A DNA stretch of 48,393 nucleotides from Paracoccus beibuensis (GTDB lineage Bacteria; Pseudomonadota; Alphaproteobacteria; Rhodobacterales; Rhodobacteraceae): contig NZ_JAOTBD010000027.1 of the NCBI RefSeq assembly GCF_026162625.1, positions 1-48,393 of the forward strand, read 5' to 3'. Below, piece by piece: positions 20,222 through 29,174 of the stretch. Positions within the stretch are counted from its first letter, which is position 1. The number at the start of each line of letters is the position of its first letter. The notes below the pieces were generated by a model. It made no database searches. It was not told where the DNA came from and saw only the letters and a program-made list of their open reading frames with translations. The translations under genes and the position numbers were made by a program.

Positions 20222-20725
20222 TTACGGCTGCGGACGGGCGCCTTCGCGCACGCGCGTCAGCGCATCGGCCGGCATCCACATCTTCTCCAGCTGGTAGAAT
20301 TCGCGGACCTCGGGGCGGAAGACGTGGACGATCACGTCATCGGTGTCGATCAGCACCCAGTCGCCGGCATCCTTGCCCTCGATCCGGGGGCTGCGGCCGG
20401 TGGCCTGCTTGACTCGGTCGGCCAGCTTTTCGGCGATGGCACCCACCTGGCGCGAGCTGCGGCCCGAGGCGATCACCATGTGATCGGCCATGGCCGTGCG
20501 GCCGCGCAGGTCGATCGAGACGACCTCCTCGGCCTTGTCGTCATCCAGCGAAGTCAGGACGAGCGAGAGCACCTGGTCGCTGGTCAGCGCCTCTCTCGCG
20601 GTGGTCGTGGCCGGCCCTTGGGCCGACGGGACGTCTTGTGACAGGGTTGTATCCTCCGGTCGGCGCGCCGATAAGCCCCCGGCGCAGGGGTCCCCCCAAC
20701 ATAGCATCTTTTCGACCCATCTCAA
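20222..20725 (-). CDS. rsfS: Ribosome silencing factor RsfS
   Basis: RsfS (Iojap) binds ribosomal protein uL14 and blocks subunit joining under starvation. The core shows SIDLRGRTAMADHMVIASG, GDWVLIDTDDVIVHVF and REFYQLEKMW. With ATG 20725 it has 167 residues and an N-terminal extension that looks non-family. A GGAGG site (20653-20657) lies eight bases before an in-frame CTG at 20644, which would give about 140 residues, closer to the family. ATG 20725 and ATG 20707 lack a good ribosome site. The start is therefore uncertain. Confidence 0.92.
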   Translation of the reverse strand: MRWVEKMLCWGDPCAGGLSARRPEDTTLSQDVPSAQGPATTTAREALTSDQVLSLVLTSLDDDKAEEVVSIDLRGRTAMADHMVIASGRSSRQVGAIAEKLADRVKQATGRSPRIEGKDAGDWVLIDTDDVIVHVFRPEVREFYQLEKMWMPADALTRVREGARPQP

Positions 20726-20769
20726 TCACCGCAGGCAGATTCCTTGCAGGCAGCCCCCGCGGCTGGCCC

Positions 20770-20798
20770 TTGCCACATTGACTGCACTGGCCTAATCT
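20770..20798 (+). promoter_or_regulatory. Candidate sigma70 promoter upstream of leuC
   Basis: TTGCCA (20770-20775), exactly 17 bases, then TAATCT (20793-20798). The expected transcription start, about seven bases on, is 20805, which is the A of the ATG of a 28-codon ORF. This is by pattern only. Confidence 0.5.
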
Positions 20799-20804
20799 GC
20801 GGGG

Positions 20805-20891
20805 ATGATGCGTTATTTCGATATCCATGACCGCGCGCGCCTGCCGCAGCGCTTCTATGGCGAAACGCTCTGCGTGACCGCGCGGGGCTGA
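20805..20891 (+). CDS. Possible leaderless 28-residue upstream ORF (leader peptide) of leuC
   Basis: ATG 20805 to TGA 20889-20891 encodes 28 residues starting MMRYFDIHDRARL and ending CVTARG. Third codon positions are mostly G or C, in keeping with coding. No ribosome site precedes it, but the predicted transcription start is at its ATG, as in leaderless leader peptides of alphaproteobacteria (for example trpL of Sinorhizobium). It has only two Leu codons, so it is not a classic leucine-run leader. Its 3' end contains GTGACC (20874-20879), which can pair with GGTCAC (20901-20906) inside the next hairpin. Confidence 0.4.
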   Translation: MMRYFDIHDRARLPQRFYGETLCVTARG

Positions 20892-20897
20892 GCGTCT

Positions 20898-20917
20898 GCG
20901 GGTCACCGCCCGCTTTT
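20898..20917 (+). terminator. Possible attenuator hairpin before leuC
   Basis: GCGGG (20898-20902) pairs with CCCGC (20909-20913), followed by TTTT (20914-20917). An alternative pairing of GGTCAC (20901-20906) with GTGACC (20874-20879) would exclude it. The stem is short, so termination would be weak. Confidence 0.35.
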
Positions 20918-20957
20918 GCCTGCCCGCACCCTGCATCACAGCCGAAAGACCTCAGCC

Positions 20958-22391
20958 ATGACCATTCCCGCAGCTTCCGCGCCGCGCACGCTCTACGACA
21001 AGATCTGGGACGCCCACGTCGTCGACCGCCAGGACGACGGGACATGCCTTCTGTATATCGATCGCCACCTGGTCCACGAAGTGACCAGCCCGCAGGCCTT
21101 CGAGGGGCTGCGCATGACCGGCCGCAAGGTCCGCGCGCCGGAACGGACCATCGCGGTTCCCGACCACAACGTGCCGACCACGCTGGACCGCCAGACCGGC
21201 ATCGACAACGAGGAGAGCCGCGTGCAGGTCGACGCGCTGGACCGCAACGCCCGCGACTTCGGCGTGGTCTATTACCCCGTCAACGACATCCGCCAGGGCA
21301 TCGTGCATATCGTCGGACCCGAACAGGGCTGGACCCTGCCCGGCATGACCGTCGTCTGCGGCGACAGCCACACCGCGACGCACGGCGCCTTCGGCGCGCT
21401 GGCCCACGGCATCGGCACGTCCGAGGTCGAGCATGTGCTGGCAACCCAGACACTGATCCAGTCGAAATCGAAGAACATGAAGGTGGAAATCACCGGCCGC
21501 CTGGCGCCGGGCGTGACCGCCAAGGACATCGTCCTGCGCATCATCGCCGAAACCGGCACGGCGGGCGGCACCGGCCATGTCATCGAATATTGCGGAGAGG
21601 CAATCCGCAACCTGTCGATGGAAGGCCGCATGACCATCTGCAACATGGCGATCGAGGGTGGCGCGCGCGCCGGCCTGATCGCCCCCGACGAGGTCACCTT
21701 CGCCTATGTCCAGGGCCGCCCCCATGCGCCCAAGGGCGCGCAGTGGGAAGCCGCGGTCGCCTGGTGGAAGACGCTGTTCTCTGACGACGGCGCGCATTTC
21801 GACAAGGTGCTGACCATCCGCGCCGAGGATATCGCGCCCACCGTCACCTGGGGCACCTCGCCCGAGGATGCGTTGCCGATCACCGCCACCGTCCCCTCGC
21901 CCACCGATTTCGCCGGCGGCAAGGTCGAGGCTGCGCGCCGGTCGCTGGACTACATGGGCCTGGCGGCGGGCACGCCGCTGACCGACATCGCCATCGACGC
22001 GGTCTTCATCGGCAGCTGCACCAATGGCCGGATCGAGGATCTGCGCGCCGCCGCAGACGTGCTGCGGGGCCGCAAGCTGGCGCCGGGCGTGCGTGGCATG
22101 GTCGTGCCGGGTTCCGGCCTCGTGCGCGCCCAGGCCGAGGAAGAGGGGCTGGATGCCATCTTCACCGAAGCGGGCTTCGAATGGCGGCTGGCGGGGTGTT
22201 CGATGTGCCTCGGGATGAACCCCGACCAACTGGCACCGGGCGAACGCTGCGCGGCGACCTCGAACCGCAACTTCGAGGGGCGGCAGGGCTACAAGGGCCG
22301 CACCCACCTGATGTCGCCTGCCATGGCGGCGGCGGCGGGCGTGGTGGGCCACCTGGTCGACATCCGCGAGTTCGTTGCCGAGCCGGCATGA
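20958..22391 (+). CDS. leuC: 3-isopropylmalate dehydratase large subunit
   Basis: LeuC with LeuD isomerises 2-isopropylmalate to 3-isopropylmalate in leucine biosynthesis. The 477-residue aconitase-fold protein has [12 protein letters not shown] near the start, [15 protein letters not shown], the first [4Fe-4S] Cys in IGSCTNGR and the second and third in CSMCLGMN, and [16 protein letters not shown] near the end. All cluster ligands are present. ATG 20958 begins the family sequence. leuD lies 671 bases downstream on the same strand with an opposite-strand gene between. Confidence 0.96.
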   Translation: MTIPAASAPRTLYDKIWDAHVVDRQDDGTCLLYIDRHLVHEVTSPQAFEGLRMTGRKVRAPERTIAVPDHNVPTTLDRQTGIDNEESRVQVDALDRNARDFGVVYYPVNDIRQGIVHIVGPEQGWTLPGMTVVCGDSHTATHGAFGALAHGIGTSEVEHVLATQTLIQSKSKNMKVEITGRLAPGVTAKDIVLRIIAETGTAGGTGHVIEYCGEAIRNLSMEGRMTICNMAIEGGARAGLIAPDEVTFAYVQGRPHAPKGAQWEAAVAWWKTLFSDDGAHFDKVLTIRAEDIAPTVTWGTSPEDALPITATVPSPTDFAGGKVEAARRSLDYMGLAAGTPLTDIAIDAVFIGSCTNGRIEDLRAAADVLRGRKLAPGVRGMVVPGSGLVRAQAEEEGLDAIFTEAGFEWRLAGCSMCLGMNPDQLAPGERCAATSNRNFEGRQGYKGRTHLMSPAMAAAAGVVGHLVDIREFVAEPA

Positions 22392-22423
22392 GCCGCGGGC
22401 CGCGCCCCGTCTCGGCGGGCTGG

Positions 22424-23002
22424 TCAAGCCAGCCGCGACGCCGGGCGGCGCAACAGCACCACCGCGTTCAGCGCGATCAGCAGCAGGCCCGCGTTCTCGA
22501 ACAGGAAATTGTTCGGGACGCCAAGGCTGCGGCTGCCGATCAGAAGGTCGACATGGTGGAAGCTGACGGCACGGACCATCACGAAGCCCAGAAGGATGGC
22601 CAGCCCGACGACCGCCAGCAGGTTGCGCGACAGGCTGCCCCGCAAGGCCATCATCGCGCCTGCCAGCGTCACCAGCACCCCGGCCAGCAGAACCGCGATG
22701 AAGGCCACCTGGACGATGCGGCGGTTGGCGTACCATCCCTGCGCCCGCGCCAGGCACTTGCCCGCGGCGGTGACCGCGCTTTGCAGGTCCAGTTGCTTGT
22801 TGATGGCCAAGAACGCCAGCAGCACCGCCAGCACCGCCCAGAATGCCCGGCCGCGCCGGCCCTTCAGGTCCCGCCACACGGCCAGCGCCAGAAATGCCGT
22901 CACGCTGTAGGACAGCACGGTCAGCCAACCGGTCACGTCCGGATCGCCGATCTGCGGCGACCACTGGCCGCCGATGCACGTTCCAAGTTCGAAAATCGTC
23001 AC
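22424..23002 (-). CDS. Membrane protein of unknown function between leuC and leuD
   Basis: From GTG 23002, which follows GGAGA (about 23009-23013), this gene encodes 192 residues with at least four hydrophobic segments: WLTVLSYSVTAFLALAVW, AFWAVLAVLLAFLAI, VAFIAVLLAGVLVTLAGAMM and LLAVVGLAILLGFVMVRAV, with a last one near the C-terminus (AGLLLIALNAVVLL). A conserved-looking NKQLDLQ and WYANRRIVQ lie between helices. It lies on the opposite strand between leuC and leuD. Family unknown to me; probably inner membrane. Confidence 0.65.
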   Translation of the reverse strand: MTIFELGTCIGGQWSPQIGDPDVTGWLTVLSYSVTAFLALAVWRDLKGRRGRAFWAVLAVLLAFLAINKQLDLQSAVTAAGKCLARAQGWYANRRIVQVAFIAVLLAGVLVTLAGAMMALRGSLSRNLLAVVGLAILLGFVMVRAVSFHHVDLLIGSRSLGVPNNFLFENAGLLLIALNAVVLLRRPASRLA

Positions 23003-23062
23003 ACACCCGTCTCCACCAACCTGCCGCACGCGGCCCGCCAGACATGAAGGCATGAAGGACAC

Positions 23063-23668
23063 ATGGACAAGTTTACCACTCTGACCGGAATCGCGGCCCC
23101 GATGCCGCTGGTCAATATCGATACCGACATGATCATCCCGAAACAGTTCCTGAAGACGATCAAGCGTTCGGGGCTGGGCGTCAACCTGTTCGACGAGATG
23201 CGCTATGACCGCGACGGGAACGAGCAGCCCGACTTCGTGCTGAACCAGCCCGCCTATCGCGACGCGCAGATCCTGGTCGCAGGCGACAACTTCGGCTGCG
23301 GGTCGTCGCGCGAACACGCACCCTGGGCGCTGCTGGATTTCGGCATCCGCTGCGTGATCTCGACCAGCTTCGCCGACATCTTCTTCAACAACTGCTTCAA
23401 GAACGGCATCCTGCCCGTCGTCCTGCCGCAAGAGGCCGTGGACGCGCTGATGGAGGATGCGGGCCGCGGCGCCAATGCGCGCATCACGGTCGATCTGGAA
23501 AACCAGTCAGTTACCGCGTCTGACGGCACCAGCTTTGCCTTCGAGGTGGACCCCTTCCGCAAGCACTGCCTGCTGAACGGGTTGGACGATATCGGCCTGA
23601 CGATGGAAAAGGCGCCGACCATCGACGCCTTTGAATCGCAGATGGCCCAGGCCCGCCCTTGGATCTGA
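23063..23668 (+). CDS. leuD: 3-isopropylmalate dehydratase small subunit
   Basis: LeuD is the swivelling small subunit of isopropylmalate isomerase. The 201-residue protein has [13 protein letters not shown] near the start, the [17 protein letters not shown] motif and [20 protein letters not shown]. All family motifs and the length are normal. ATG 23063 is preceded by AAGGA. Its stop overlaps a downstream TTG start by ten bases. Confidence 0.96.
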   Translation: MDKFTTLTGIAAPMPLVNIDTDMIIPKQFLKTIKRSGLGVNLFDEMRYDRDGNEQPDFVLNQPAYRDAQILVAGDNFGCGSSREHAPWALLDFGIRCVISTSFADIFFNNCFKNGILPVVLPQEAVDALMEDAGRGANARITVDLENQSVTASDGTSFAFEVDPFRKHCLLNGLDDIGLTMEKAPTIDAFESQMAQARPWI

Positions 23669-24669
23669 GGGCGCTTGCCCTTCTCGCGGTTCTGGCCGGG
23701 CCGGCAGCGGCCGAACCGGTCAGGATCGCCACCTGGGATCCCGGCCTGTCGCGCGGCGGCCCGGGTCTTCTGATGCGTGATATCGGCCGCGACGATCCGC
23801 AGGTGCTGGCGGCCGCGCAGGCAGTGGTGGCGATGGTGCCCGACGCGATCCTGCTGACCGGCTTCGACTGGGACCTGGACGGCCGCGCGCTGGACGCCTT
23901 CGCTGACCTGCTGGACCGCGAAGGCCACCCGATGCCGCACCGCTTCGCCGGGCGGACGAACCGGGGGCTGCAGGCCGGGCTGGACCTCGACGCCGACGGA
24001 CGGGCGGGACAGCCGCGCGACGCCCAGGGCTATGGCGAATTCACGGGCCAGCAGGCCATGGCGCTGCTGTCGCGGCTGCCGATTCTTGGCGTGACCGATC
24101 ACAGCGCGACGCTGTGGCGCGACATGCCGGGCAACCGGATGCCGCCGTCCCCGCATGCGGACGTGCAGCGCCTGTCCAGCGCCGCGCATTGGGACATCGC
24201 GCTGCAGGGACCGGCCGGGCCGCTGCACCTGCTGGCATTCTCGGCGACGCCGCCAGCATTCGAGGACCGCAATGTCGCCCGCAATCACGACGAGGCCGCG
24301 TTCTGGCTGGACCACCTGCCCGAGGCGCCCTTCGTCGTGATCGGCAACCTGAACCTCGACCCAGTGGATGGCGACGGCGACTCGGCGGCGCTGAACGCGC
24401 TGCTGCAGGTGGCGCAGGATCCGGCCCCGCGGGGCGACTGGCAGCCGCCGCAGACCGGGGCCAATGCGGACCATCGGGGCGATCCGGCGCTGGACACGGC
24501 GGAATACGACCGCGTGGGCAACCTGCGGCTGGATTATGTCCTGCCGGCGCAGGGGTTGGAGGTGATCGCCTCGGGCGTTCTGTGGCCCGCGCCGGGCGAT
24601 CCCTTGGCCGAGGCTGTCGCCACGGCCTCGCACCGCAAGCTGGTCTGGGTCGACCTAGACCTGGAATGA
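23659..24669 (+). CDS. Endonuclease/exonuclease/phosphatase-family protein, secreted
   Basis: A 336-residue protein whose N-terminal [13 protein letters not shown] looks like a signal peptide. The rest has EEP-superfamily features: [50 protein letters not shown] and a closing [11 protein letters not shown] and [12 protein letters not shown]. In active members of the fold the NLNLDP and final SHRKLV correspond to the metal-ligand Asp/Asn and His motifs. Start is TTG 23659 overlapping leuD. The substrate is unknown. Its 3' end overlaps bioA tail-to-tail by 15 bases. Confidence 0.75.
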   Translation: MDLRALALLAVLAGPAAAEPVRIATWDPGLSRGGPGLLMRDIGRDDPQVLAAAQAVVAMVPDAILLTGFDWDLDGRALDAFADLLDREGHPMPHRFAGRTNRGLQAGLDLDADGRAGQPRDAQGYGEFTGQQAMALLSRLPILGVTDHSATLWRDMPGNRMPPSPHADVQRLSSAAHWDIALQGPAGPLHLLAFSATPPAFEDRNVARNHDEAAFWLDHLPEAPFVVIGNLNLDPVDGDGDSAALNALLQVAQDPAPRGDWQPPQTGANADHRGDPALDTAEYDRVGNLRLDYVLPAQGLEVIASGVLWPAPGDPLAEAVATASHRKLVWVDLDLE

Positions 24670-25899
24670 GGCGACCGCGCCCCAGGCCTGGTCCAGATCA
24701 TCAGGCGTGACGCAATAGGGCGGCAGGACATAGACCGTGTTGCCCAAGGGCCGCAGCAGCACCCCTTCCGCCATGACATGCGCTCGCATTCTTGGCCCGA
24801 CCTCTGACAGATAACCACCCTTGGGGACTTTCAGGTCGATTGCGGCGATGGTGCCGCATTGGCGCGGGTTCTCGAACCGCGGATCGCCGGCCAGCGCCGC
24901 CAAGTGGCGCGCCTGCATCGCGCCAAGTTCGTCCAGTCGCGCCTGCATCGGGCTCGACTGCCACAGCCGCACCTGCGCCAGCGCCGCCGCGCAGGCGATG
25001 GGATTCGCGGTATAGCTGCTGGAGTGATAGAAGGTCCGCCGACGATCCCCGGACCTGTGCGCATCGAAGATCCGCGCGCTGGCCAATGTCGCCGCCAACG
25101 GGATCACGCCCCCCGTCAGTCCCTTGGAGGTGCAGAGGATATCCGGTGCCACCCCGGCGTGGTCGCAGGCCCAAAGCCGCCCGGTGCGTCCCCAGCCGGT
25201 CATGACCTCGTCAGCGATCATCAGCACGTCGTGGCGGTCGCAGATCCCCCGCAGCCCGGCCAGCACCGAGGATCCGTACATCCGCATGCCGCCTGCCCCC
25301 AGGACGAGGGGCTCCAGGATCAGCGCGGCCATCTGTCCGCTGGCCGCCAGCGCGTCAAAGGCGGCCAAGGTCGCCGCGCCGTCCCCCTGCGGGAAGGGCA
25401 GCCGGTCGACCGCGAACATCAGCGGGTCATAGGCAGCGTTGAAGACGCCGCGCTCGCCCACGCTCATCGTGCCGATGGTGTCGCCGTGATAGCTGTCCTC
25501 GATCACCGCAATCCGATGGCGGCCATCGCCCTCGTGTCGCCAGTAACCCAGCGCCATCTTCAGCGCGACCTCGACCGCCGTCGACCCGCTGTCGCTGTAA
25601 AATACGTGGTCGAGCCCCTTAGGCGTCATGGCGACCAGCGCCTCGGCCAGGTCCTCGGCCGGGGCATGGGTGACATTGGCGAAGATCACCTGGTCCAGCT
25701 GCCCGGCCGTGTCGCGGATCGCCTGCACGATCTCGGGCTGATTATGGCCGTGGGTGACCACCCACCAGCTGCTGATCGCGTCCAGGAGCGGGCCGCGGCC
25801 GGTGTGGATATAGGCGCCCTCGCTGCTGATGGCGCAAGGGGGGGCGGGCTCGGTCGCGTGCTGGAAGAACGGGTGCCACACGGAACTTCTACGGGTCAT
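24655..25899 (-). CDS. bioA: Adenosylmethionine-8-amino-7-oxononanoate aminotransferase
   Basis: BioA transfers the amino group of S-adenosylmethionine to KAPA, giving DAPA in biotin synthesis. The 414-residue PLP enzyme has VWHPFFQHA at the start, SSWWVVTHGHNQP, IADEVMTGWGRTGRLWAC, and CTSKGLTGGVIPLAAT with the cofactor Lys. ATGA overlap with bioD. It is the last gene of bioB-bioF-bioD-bioA. Confidence 0.96.
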   Translation of the reverse strand: MTRRSSVWHPFFQHATEPAPPCAISSEGAYIHTGRGPLLDAISSWWVVTHGHNQPEIVQAIRDTAGQLDQVIFANVTHAPAEDLAEALVAMTPKGLDHVFYSDSGSTAVEVALKMALGYWRHEGDGRHRIAVIEDSYHGDTIGTMSVGERGVFNAAYDPLMFAVDRLPFPQGDGAATLAAFDALAASGQMAALILEPLVLGAGGMRMYGSSVLAGLRGICDRHDVLMIADEVMTGWGRTGRLWACDHAGVAPDILCTSKGLTGGVIPLAATLASARIFDAHRSGDRRRTFYHSSSYTANPIACAAALAQVRLWQSSPMQARLDELGAMQARHLAALAGDPRFENPRQCGTIAAIDLKVPKGGYLSEVGPRMRAHVMAEGVLLRPLGNTVYVLPPYCVTPDDLDQAWGAVASFQV

Positions 25900-26552
25900 G
25901 CGAAATCCTCGACGCGGAAATTCTCGGCCATCGCCTGCGCCAGGCTGTCGCGGTCCAGGTGCGGCAGCAGGGGCAGCCGCCCCAGCACGCGAGCGCGCCC
26001 GATCTGGCCGATGGTCGTCATGTTGTCGTCGTTCGGCTGCCCGGTGAAGGCAACGCCATGCACCGGCACGCCGCGCGCCCGCAGGCTTTCGAGCGCCGTC
26101 AGGCTATGGCTTATGGTGCCCAGCCCCGTCTGCGCCACTAGTATCACCGGCAGTTGCCAGCGCGCGAAGAGGTCGGCAAAGAGCACCTGCCGCGTGATCG
26201 GCACCAAGGCACCTCCCGCCCCTTCGATCACCAGCCGCGCCGCATCCGGTGGCGTCAGGGCGTCCGGATCCAGCATGACTCCGTCCAACTCGGCCGCGCG
26301 ATGCGGTGACAGGGGCTGTTGCAGCAGGTGCGCCTCGGGGTGGATGCGGGCGCCGGACAGGCGCAGGACCTCGGCCCGGTCGGTGCCAGGTTGGGGGTGA
26401 AAGGATGTGGCGGCCGAGACATTCGGGACGTTGCCCGCTAATCCCGACTGGATCGGCTTCCAATAGTCGGCACCGATCAGCCCGCACAGACCGGCCGCAA
26501 AGACCGTCTTGCCGACGTCGGTGCCGGTGCCCGTGATCACATATCTGGCCAT
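25896..26552 (-). CDS. bioD: Dethiobiotin synthetase
   Basis: BioD closes the ureido ring of DAPA with CO2 and ATP to form dethiobiotin. The 218-residue P-loop enzyme begins RYVITGTGTDVGKTVFAAGL, with DYWKPIQSGL and VIEGAGGALVPI following. Length is normal. It overlaps bioF by 16 bases and bioA by 4, so the operon is tightly packed. Confidence 0.95.
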   Translation of the reverse strand: MARYVITGTGTDVGKTVFAAGLCGLIGADYWKPIQSGLAGNVPNVSAATSFHPQPGTDRAEVLRLSGARIHPEAHLLQQPLSPHRAAELDGVMLDPDALTPPDAARLVIEGAGGALVPITRQVLFADLFARWQLPVILVAQTGLGTISHSLTALESLRARGVPVHGVAFTGQPNDDNMTTIGQIGRARVLGRLPLLPHLDRDSLAQAMAENFRVEDFA

Positions 26553-27670
26553 AGTTCCTCCAGCGCCTCGGCCAACCGGACCACGTCGGCGCGGCTGGAA
26601 TTCAGCGTCAGCGACACCCGCAGCCGCGACGTCCCTTCCGGCACGGTCGGCGGGCGGATGCCGCGCACATCGAAGCCCCGCGCCTGCACGGCCGCTGCCA
26701 GATCCATGGTCGCGGCGTTCGGCCCGACGATCAGCGGGACGATCTGGCTGCCGCTCACGGGCACCTGCGGCAGGCGGCGGGCCATTTCAGCGCCGAAGGT
26801 GGCGACGTGGTCCGCCAGTTGCTTGCGCCGCCAAGGCTCGTCCCGCAGGATCGCCAGCGCCTCTTGCCCGGCCGCGGCCATCAGCGGCGACGGCGCGGTG
26901 GCGAAAATGAAGGGGCGGCAGCGGTTGACCAGAAAGTCGATCAGGCAGCGCGCCCCGCAGATCAGCGCGCCCGAGCCGCCAAGCGCCTTGCCCAAGGTGT
27001 GCAGCGTCAGGACGTTGTCGCGGCCTTCCAGGTGATGCCCCAGCCCCCGGCCATCGGGGCCGAAGACGCCCGTGGCATGCGCCTCGTCGATCAGCAGAAA
27101 GCCTTCGCGGTCGGCCAGCGCCATCAGGTCGTCCAGCGGCGCGATGTCGCCGTCCATGCTGTAGAGGCTTTCGACCGCGATCCAGACGGCGCCGCTGCCG
27201 CCGCCGCGCCGCCAACTGGTGATCACTTCTTGGGCATGCCCGACGTCGCCGTGCCGGAAGGTCGTCACAGCGGCGCGCCCGGCCCGGGCGCCTTCATGCG
27301 TGCTGGCATGGGACAGCTCGTCCATCAGCAGCAGGTCATCGCGCTGCGGCAGCGTCGTGATCACGGCGAAGTTGGCGACATAGCCGCCGCCGAACCCAAG
27401 CGCGGCCTCGGCCCCGAAGAACCGCGCGGCGGCCTCCTCGAACCCCGCCTGAACGCCGGTGTTGCCGCGCAGCAGGCGCGAGCCCGCCGCGCCGACCGGA
27501 AGCCCGTCCTGCAGCGCCGTCATCACTGCCTGCCGCAGCCGATCAGACTGCGCCAGCCCAAGATAGTCGTTCGAGGCGAAGTCGATCCCGCGCCGGGGCG
27601 CCAGCCCGCGCAGCCGCGCCTCGGCCGCCAGCCCGTCGAGATTGCGCCGGTAAACCGCCAATCGGTCCAT
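26537..27670 (-). CDS. bioF: 8-amino-7-oxononanoate synthase
   Basis: BioF condenses pimeloyl-ACP with alanine to form KAPA. This PLP enzyme of 377 residues has DFASNDYLGLAQSDRL, FGGGYVANFAVI, LLIDEAHATGVFGPDG and LGKALGGSGALIC with the cofactor Lys. ATG 27670 starts the family pattern. A longer open frame upstream has no ribosome site and runs into bioB. Two of the genes that make pimeloyl-ACP (bioC, bioH or bioZ) are not in this window. Confidence 0.95.
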   Translation of the reverse strand: MDRLAVYRRNLDGLAAEARLRGLAPRRGIDFASNDYLGLAQSDRLRQAVMTALQDGLPVGAAGSRLLRGNTGVQAGFEEAAARFFGAEAALGFGGGYVANFAVITTLPQRDDLLLMDELSHASTHEGARAGRAAVTTFRHGDVGHAQEVITSWRRGGGSGAVWIAVESLYSMDGDIAPLDDLMALADREGFLLIDEAHATGVFGPDGRGLGHHLEGRDNVLTLHTLGKALGGSGALICGARCLIDFLVNRCRPFIFATAPSPLMAAAGQEALAILRDEPWRRKQLADHVATFGAEMARRLPQVPVSGSQIVPLIVGPNAATMDLAAAVQARGFDVRGIRPPTVPEGTSRLRVSLTLNSSRADVVRLAEALEELWPDM

Positions 27671-27678
27671 GCAGTGCT

Positions 27679-28734
27679 TCAGCGAAGGACAGGAATGGCC
27701 GGATCGGCCGCCAGCAGGGCCGCGCGGCGGATCTCGTCGGCTTCGGGGTGATGCTCGTGCGCGACCATCGGCTGCAGCCCCAGCTTGGCGAAGAGGCGCA
27801 TGTCGCTCTCTTCCTCGGGGTTGTCCTTGGTCAGCAGGGTGTCGCCGACGAAGATCGAGTTCGCGCCGGCAAAGAAGCACATCGCCTGCATCTCGTCCGA
27901 CATGGCGGTGCGGCCGGCCGACAGGCGGACATGGCTGCGCGGCATCATGATCCGCGCCGTCGCGATGGTGCGCACGAAGTCGATGGGATCGACGGGGGCC
28001 GCATCCTCGAGCGGCGTCCCCGCGACCGGGATCAGCATGTTGATCGGCACGCTGTCGGGCGGCGACGGCAGGTTCGCCAGCGTCACCAGCATGTCGACCC
28101 GATCCTGCGCCCCCTCGCCCAGCCCGAGGATCCCCCCCGAACAGACCTTGATGCCGCTTTGACGCACGTTCTCCAGCGTCTGCAGCCGTTCATCGAAGCT
28201 GCGCGTCGTGATCACGTTGGCATAATAGGCTTCGGACGTGTCGATGTTGTGGTTGTAATAATCCAACCCCGCCTCGGCCAGCTGGCGCGACTGGTCGGCG
28301 TCCAGCATGCCCAGGGTCATGCAGGTCTCCATCCCCAGGGCCTTCACGCCCTCGATCATCGCGACAATCTGCGGCATGTCGCGGGGCTTGGGGCTGCGCC
28401 AGGCGGCCCCCATGCAATAGCGCGTCGCACCGGCATCGCGGGCGCGGCGGGCCTCGGCCAGCACGCGCTGGACTTCCATCAGCTTCGATGCGGACAGGCC
28501 CGAATCGTGGCGCGCCGACTGGCTGCAATAGCTGCAATCTTCGGGGCAGCCGCCGGTCTTGATCGACAGAAGGCGGCTCAGCTGCACGCGGTTGGGGTCG
28601 AAATGCTTCCGATGGACGGTCTGGGCCTGAAACAGCAGGTCCATCAGCGGCTGGTCGAACAGCGCCCGCGCCTCGGGCGCGGTCCAGATCTTGCGGCTGT
28701 GCGGCATGTCGGCGCCCGGATTGTCGTGCAGCAT
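27679..28734 (-). CDS. bioB: Biotin synthase
   Basis: BioB inserts sulfur into dethiobiotin by radical SAM chemistry. The 351-residue protein has the cluster motif [29 protein letters not shown], the GGILGLGE motif and the [2Fe-2S]-site sequence including RLSAGR. ATG 28734 follows a strong AGGAGG (28738-28743). It is the first gene of the biotin operon and follows the flagellar operon on the same strand after a 68-base gap. A weak TTGGAC and TACGGA pair lies in that gap. Confidence 0.96.
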   Translation of the reverse strand: MLHDNPGADMPHSRKIWTAPEARALFDQPLMDLLFQAQTVHRKHFDPNRVQLSRLLSIKTGGCPEDCSYCSQSARHDSGLSASKLMEVQRVLAEARRARDAGATRYCMGAAWRSPKPRDMPQIVAMIEGVKALGMETCMTLGMLDADQSRQLAEAGLDYYNHNIDTSEAYYANVITTRSFDERLQTLENVRQSGIKVCSGGILGLGEGAQDRVDMLVTLANLPSPPDSVPINMLIPVAGTPLEDAAPVDPIDFVRTIATARIMMPRSHVRLSAGRTAMSDEMQAMCFFAGANSIFVGDTLLTKDNPEEESDMRLFAKLGLQPMVAHEHHPEADEIRRAALLAADPAIPVLR

Positions 28735-28802
28735 GGCTCCTCCTCGGCTGGCTGAGTGTCCGTAGCATTCCCGCCGGGGCCTGTCCAATGTCGCCGCGCG
28801 TG

Positions 28803-29174
28803 TCAGTACCTCTCTTTCAGGCGGCGCTGCTGCTCGGCCGCCCCGAGGCCCAGCAGGACCTCGGCCCGGCCGAATTCCCGCGCGGCGACCTGGCGGGCCG
28901 CCTCGAAGCGCGGCTCCAGCCGCTTCATCTCCTGGTCGGCGTGGCGAAGTTCGCGTGCGGCCCGGCCAGCTTGGGCATTGGCGATCCGCGCCTCGGGCAG
29001 GGTCAGCGGCGCCGTGCTGTCATAGCTTTGCGCCAGGGATACCTGCAACGCGTCGACCCGTTGCCGCGCCGCAGTCATATGCGCGTTGAACGCGGCAAAG
29101 TGCTTCAGCTGCCGCTCCGCGCGAAGCCGTGCGATCCTCTCCAGCTGTGACAGTTGCCCAAGCTTGTCTACCAT
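28803..29174 (-). CDS. FliJ-like flagellar coiled-coil protein
   Basis: A 123-residue, charged, helical protein ([19 protein letters not shown] onward) with Ala/Arg/Glu heptads throughout, no membrane segment, and a length similar to FliJ. Its start ATG 29174 overlaps the flhB stop, so it is the last gene of the flagellar operon. FliJ proteins help the export ATPase. Position plus coiled-coil suggests an export chaperone, but sequence identity to FliJ is not clear. Confidence 0.5.
   Translation of the reverse strand: MVDKLGQLSQLERIARLRAERQLKHFAAFNAHMTAARQRVDALQVSLAQSYDSTAPLTLPEARIANAQAGRAARELRHADQEMKRLEPRFEAARQVAAREFGRAEVLLGLGAAEQQRRLKERY

Noticed and set aside
20952..23045. 697-residue minus-strand ORF over leuC
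   Set aside because: Shadow of leuC; it has the Ala/Arg/Gly/Asp bias of a wrong frame.
28735..28802. BioR operator before bioB
   Set aside because: No TTAT-N2-ATAA-type palindrome is present in the gap.
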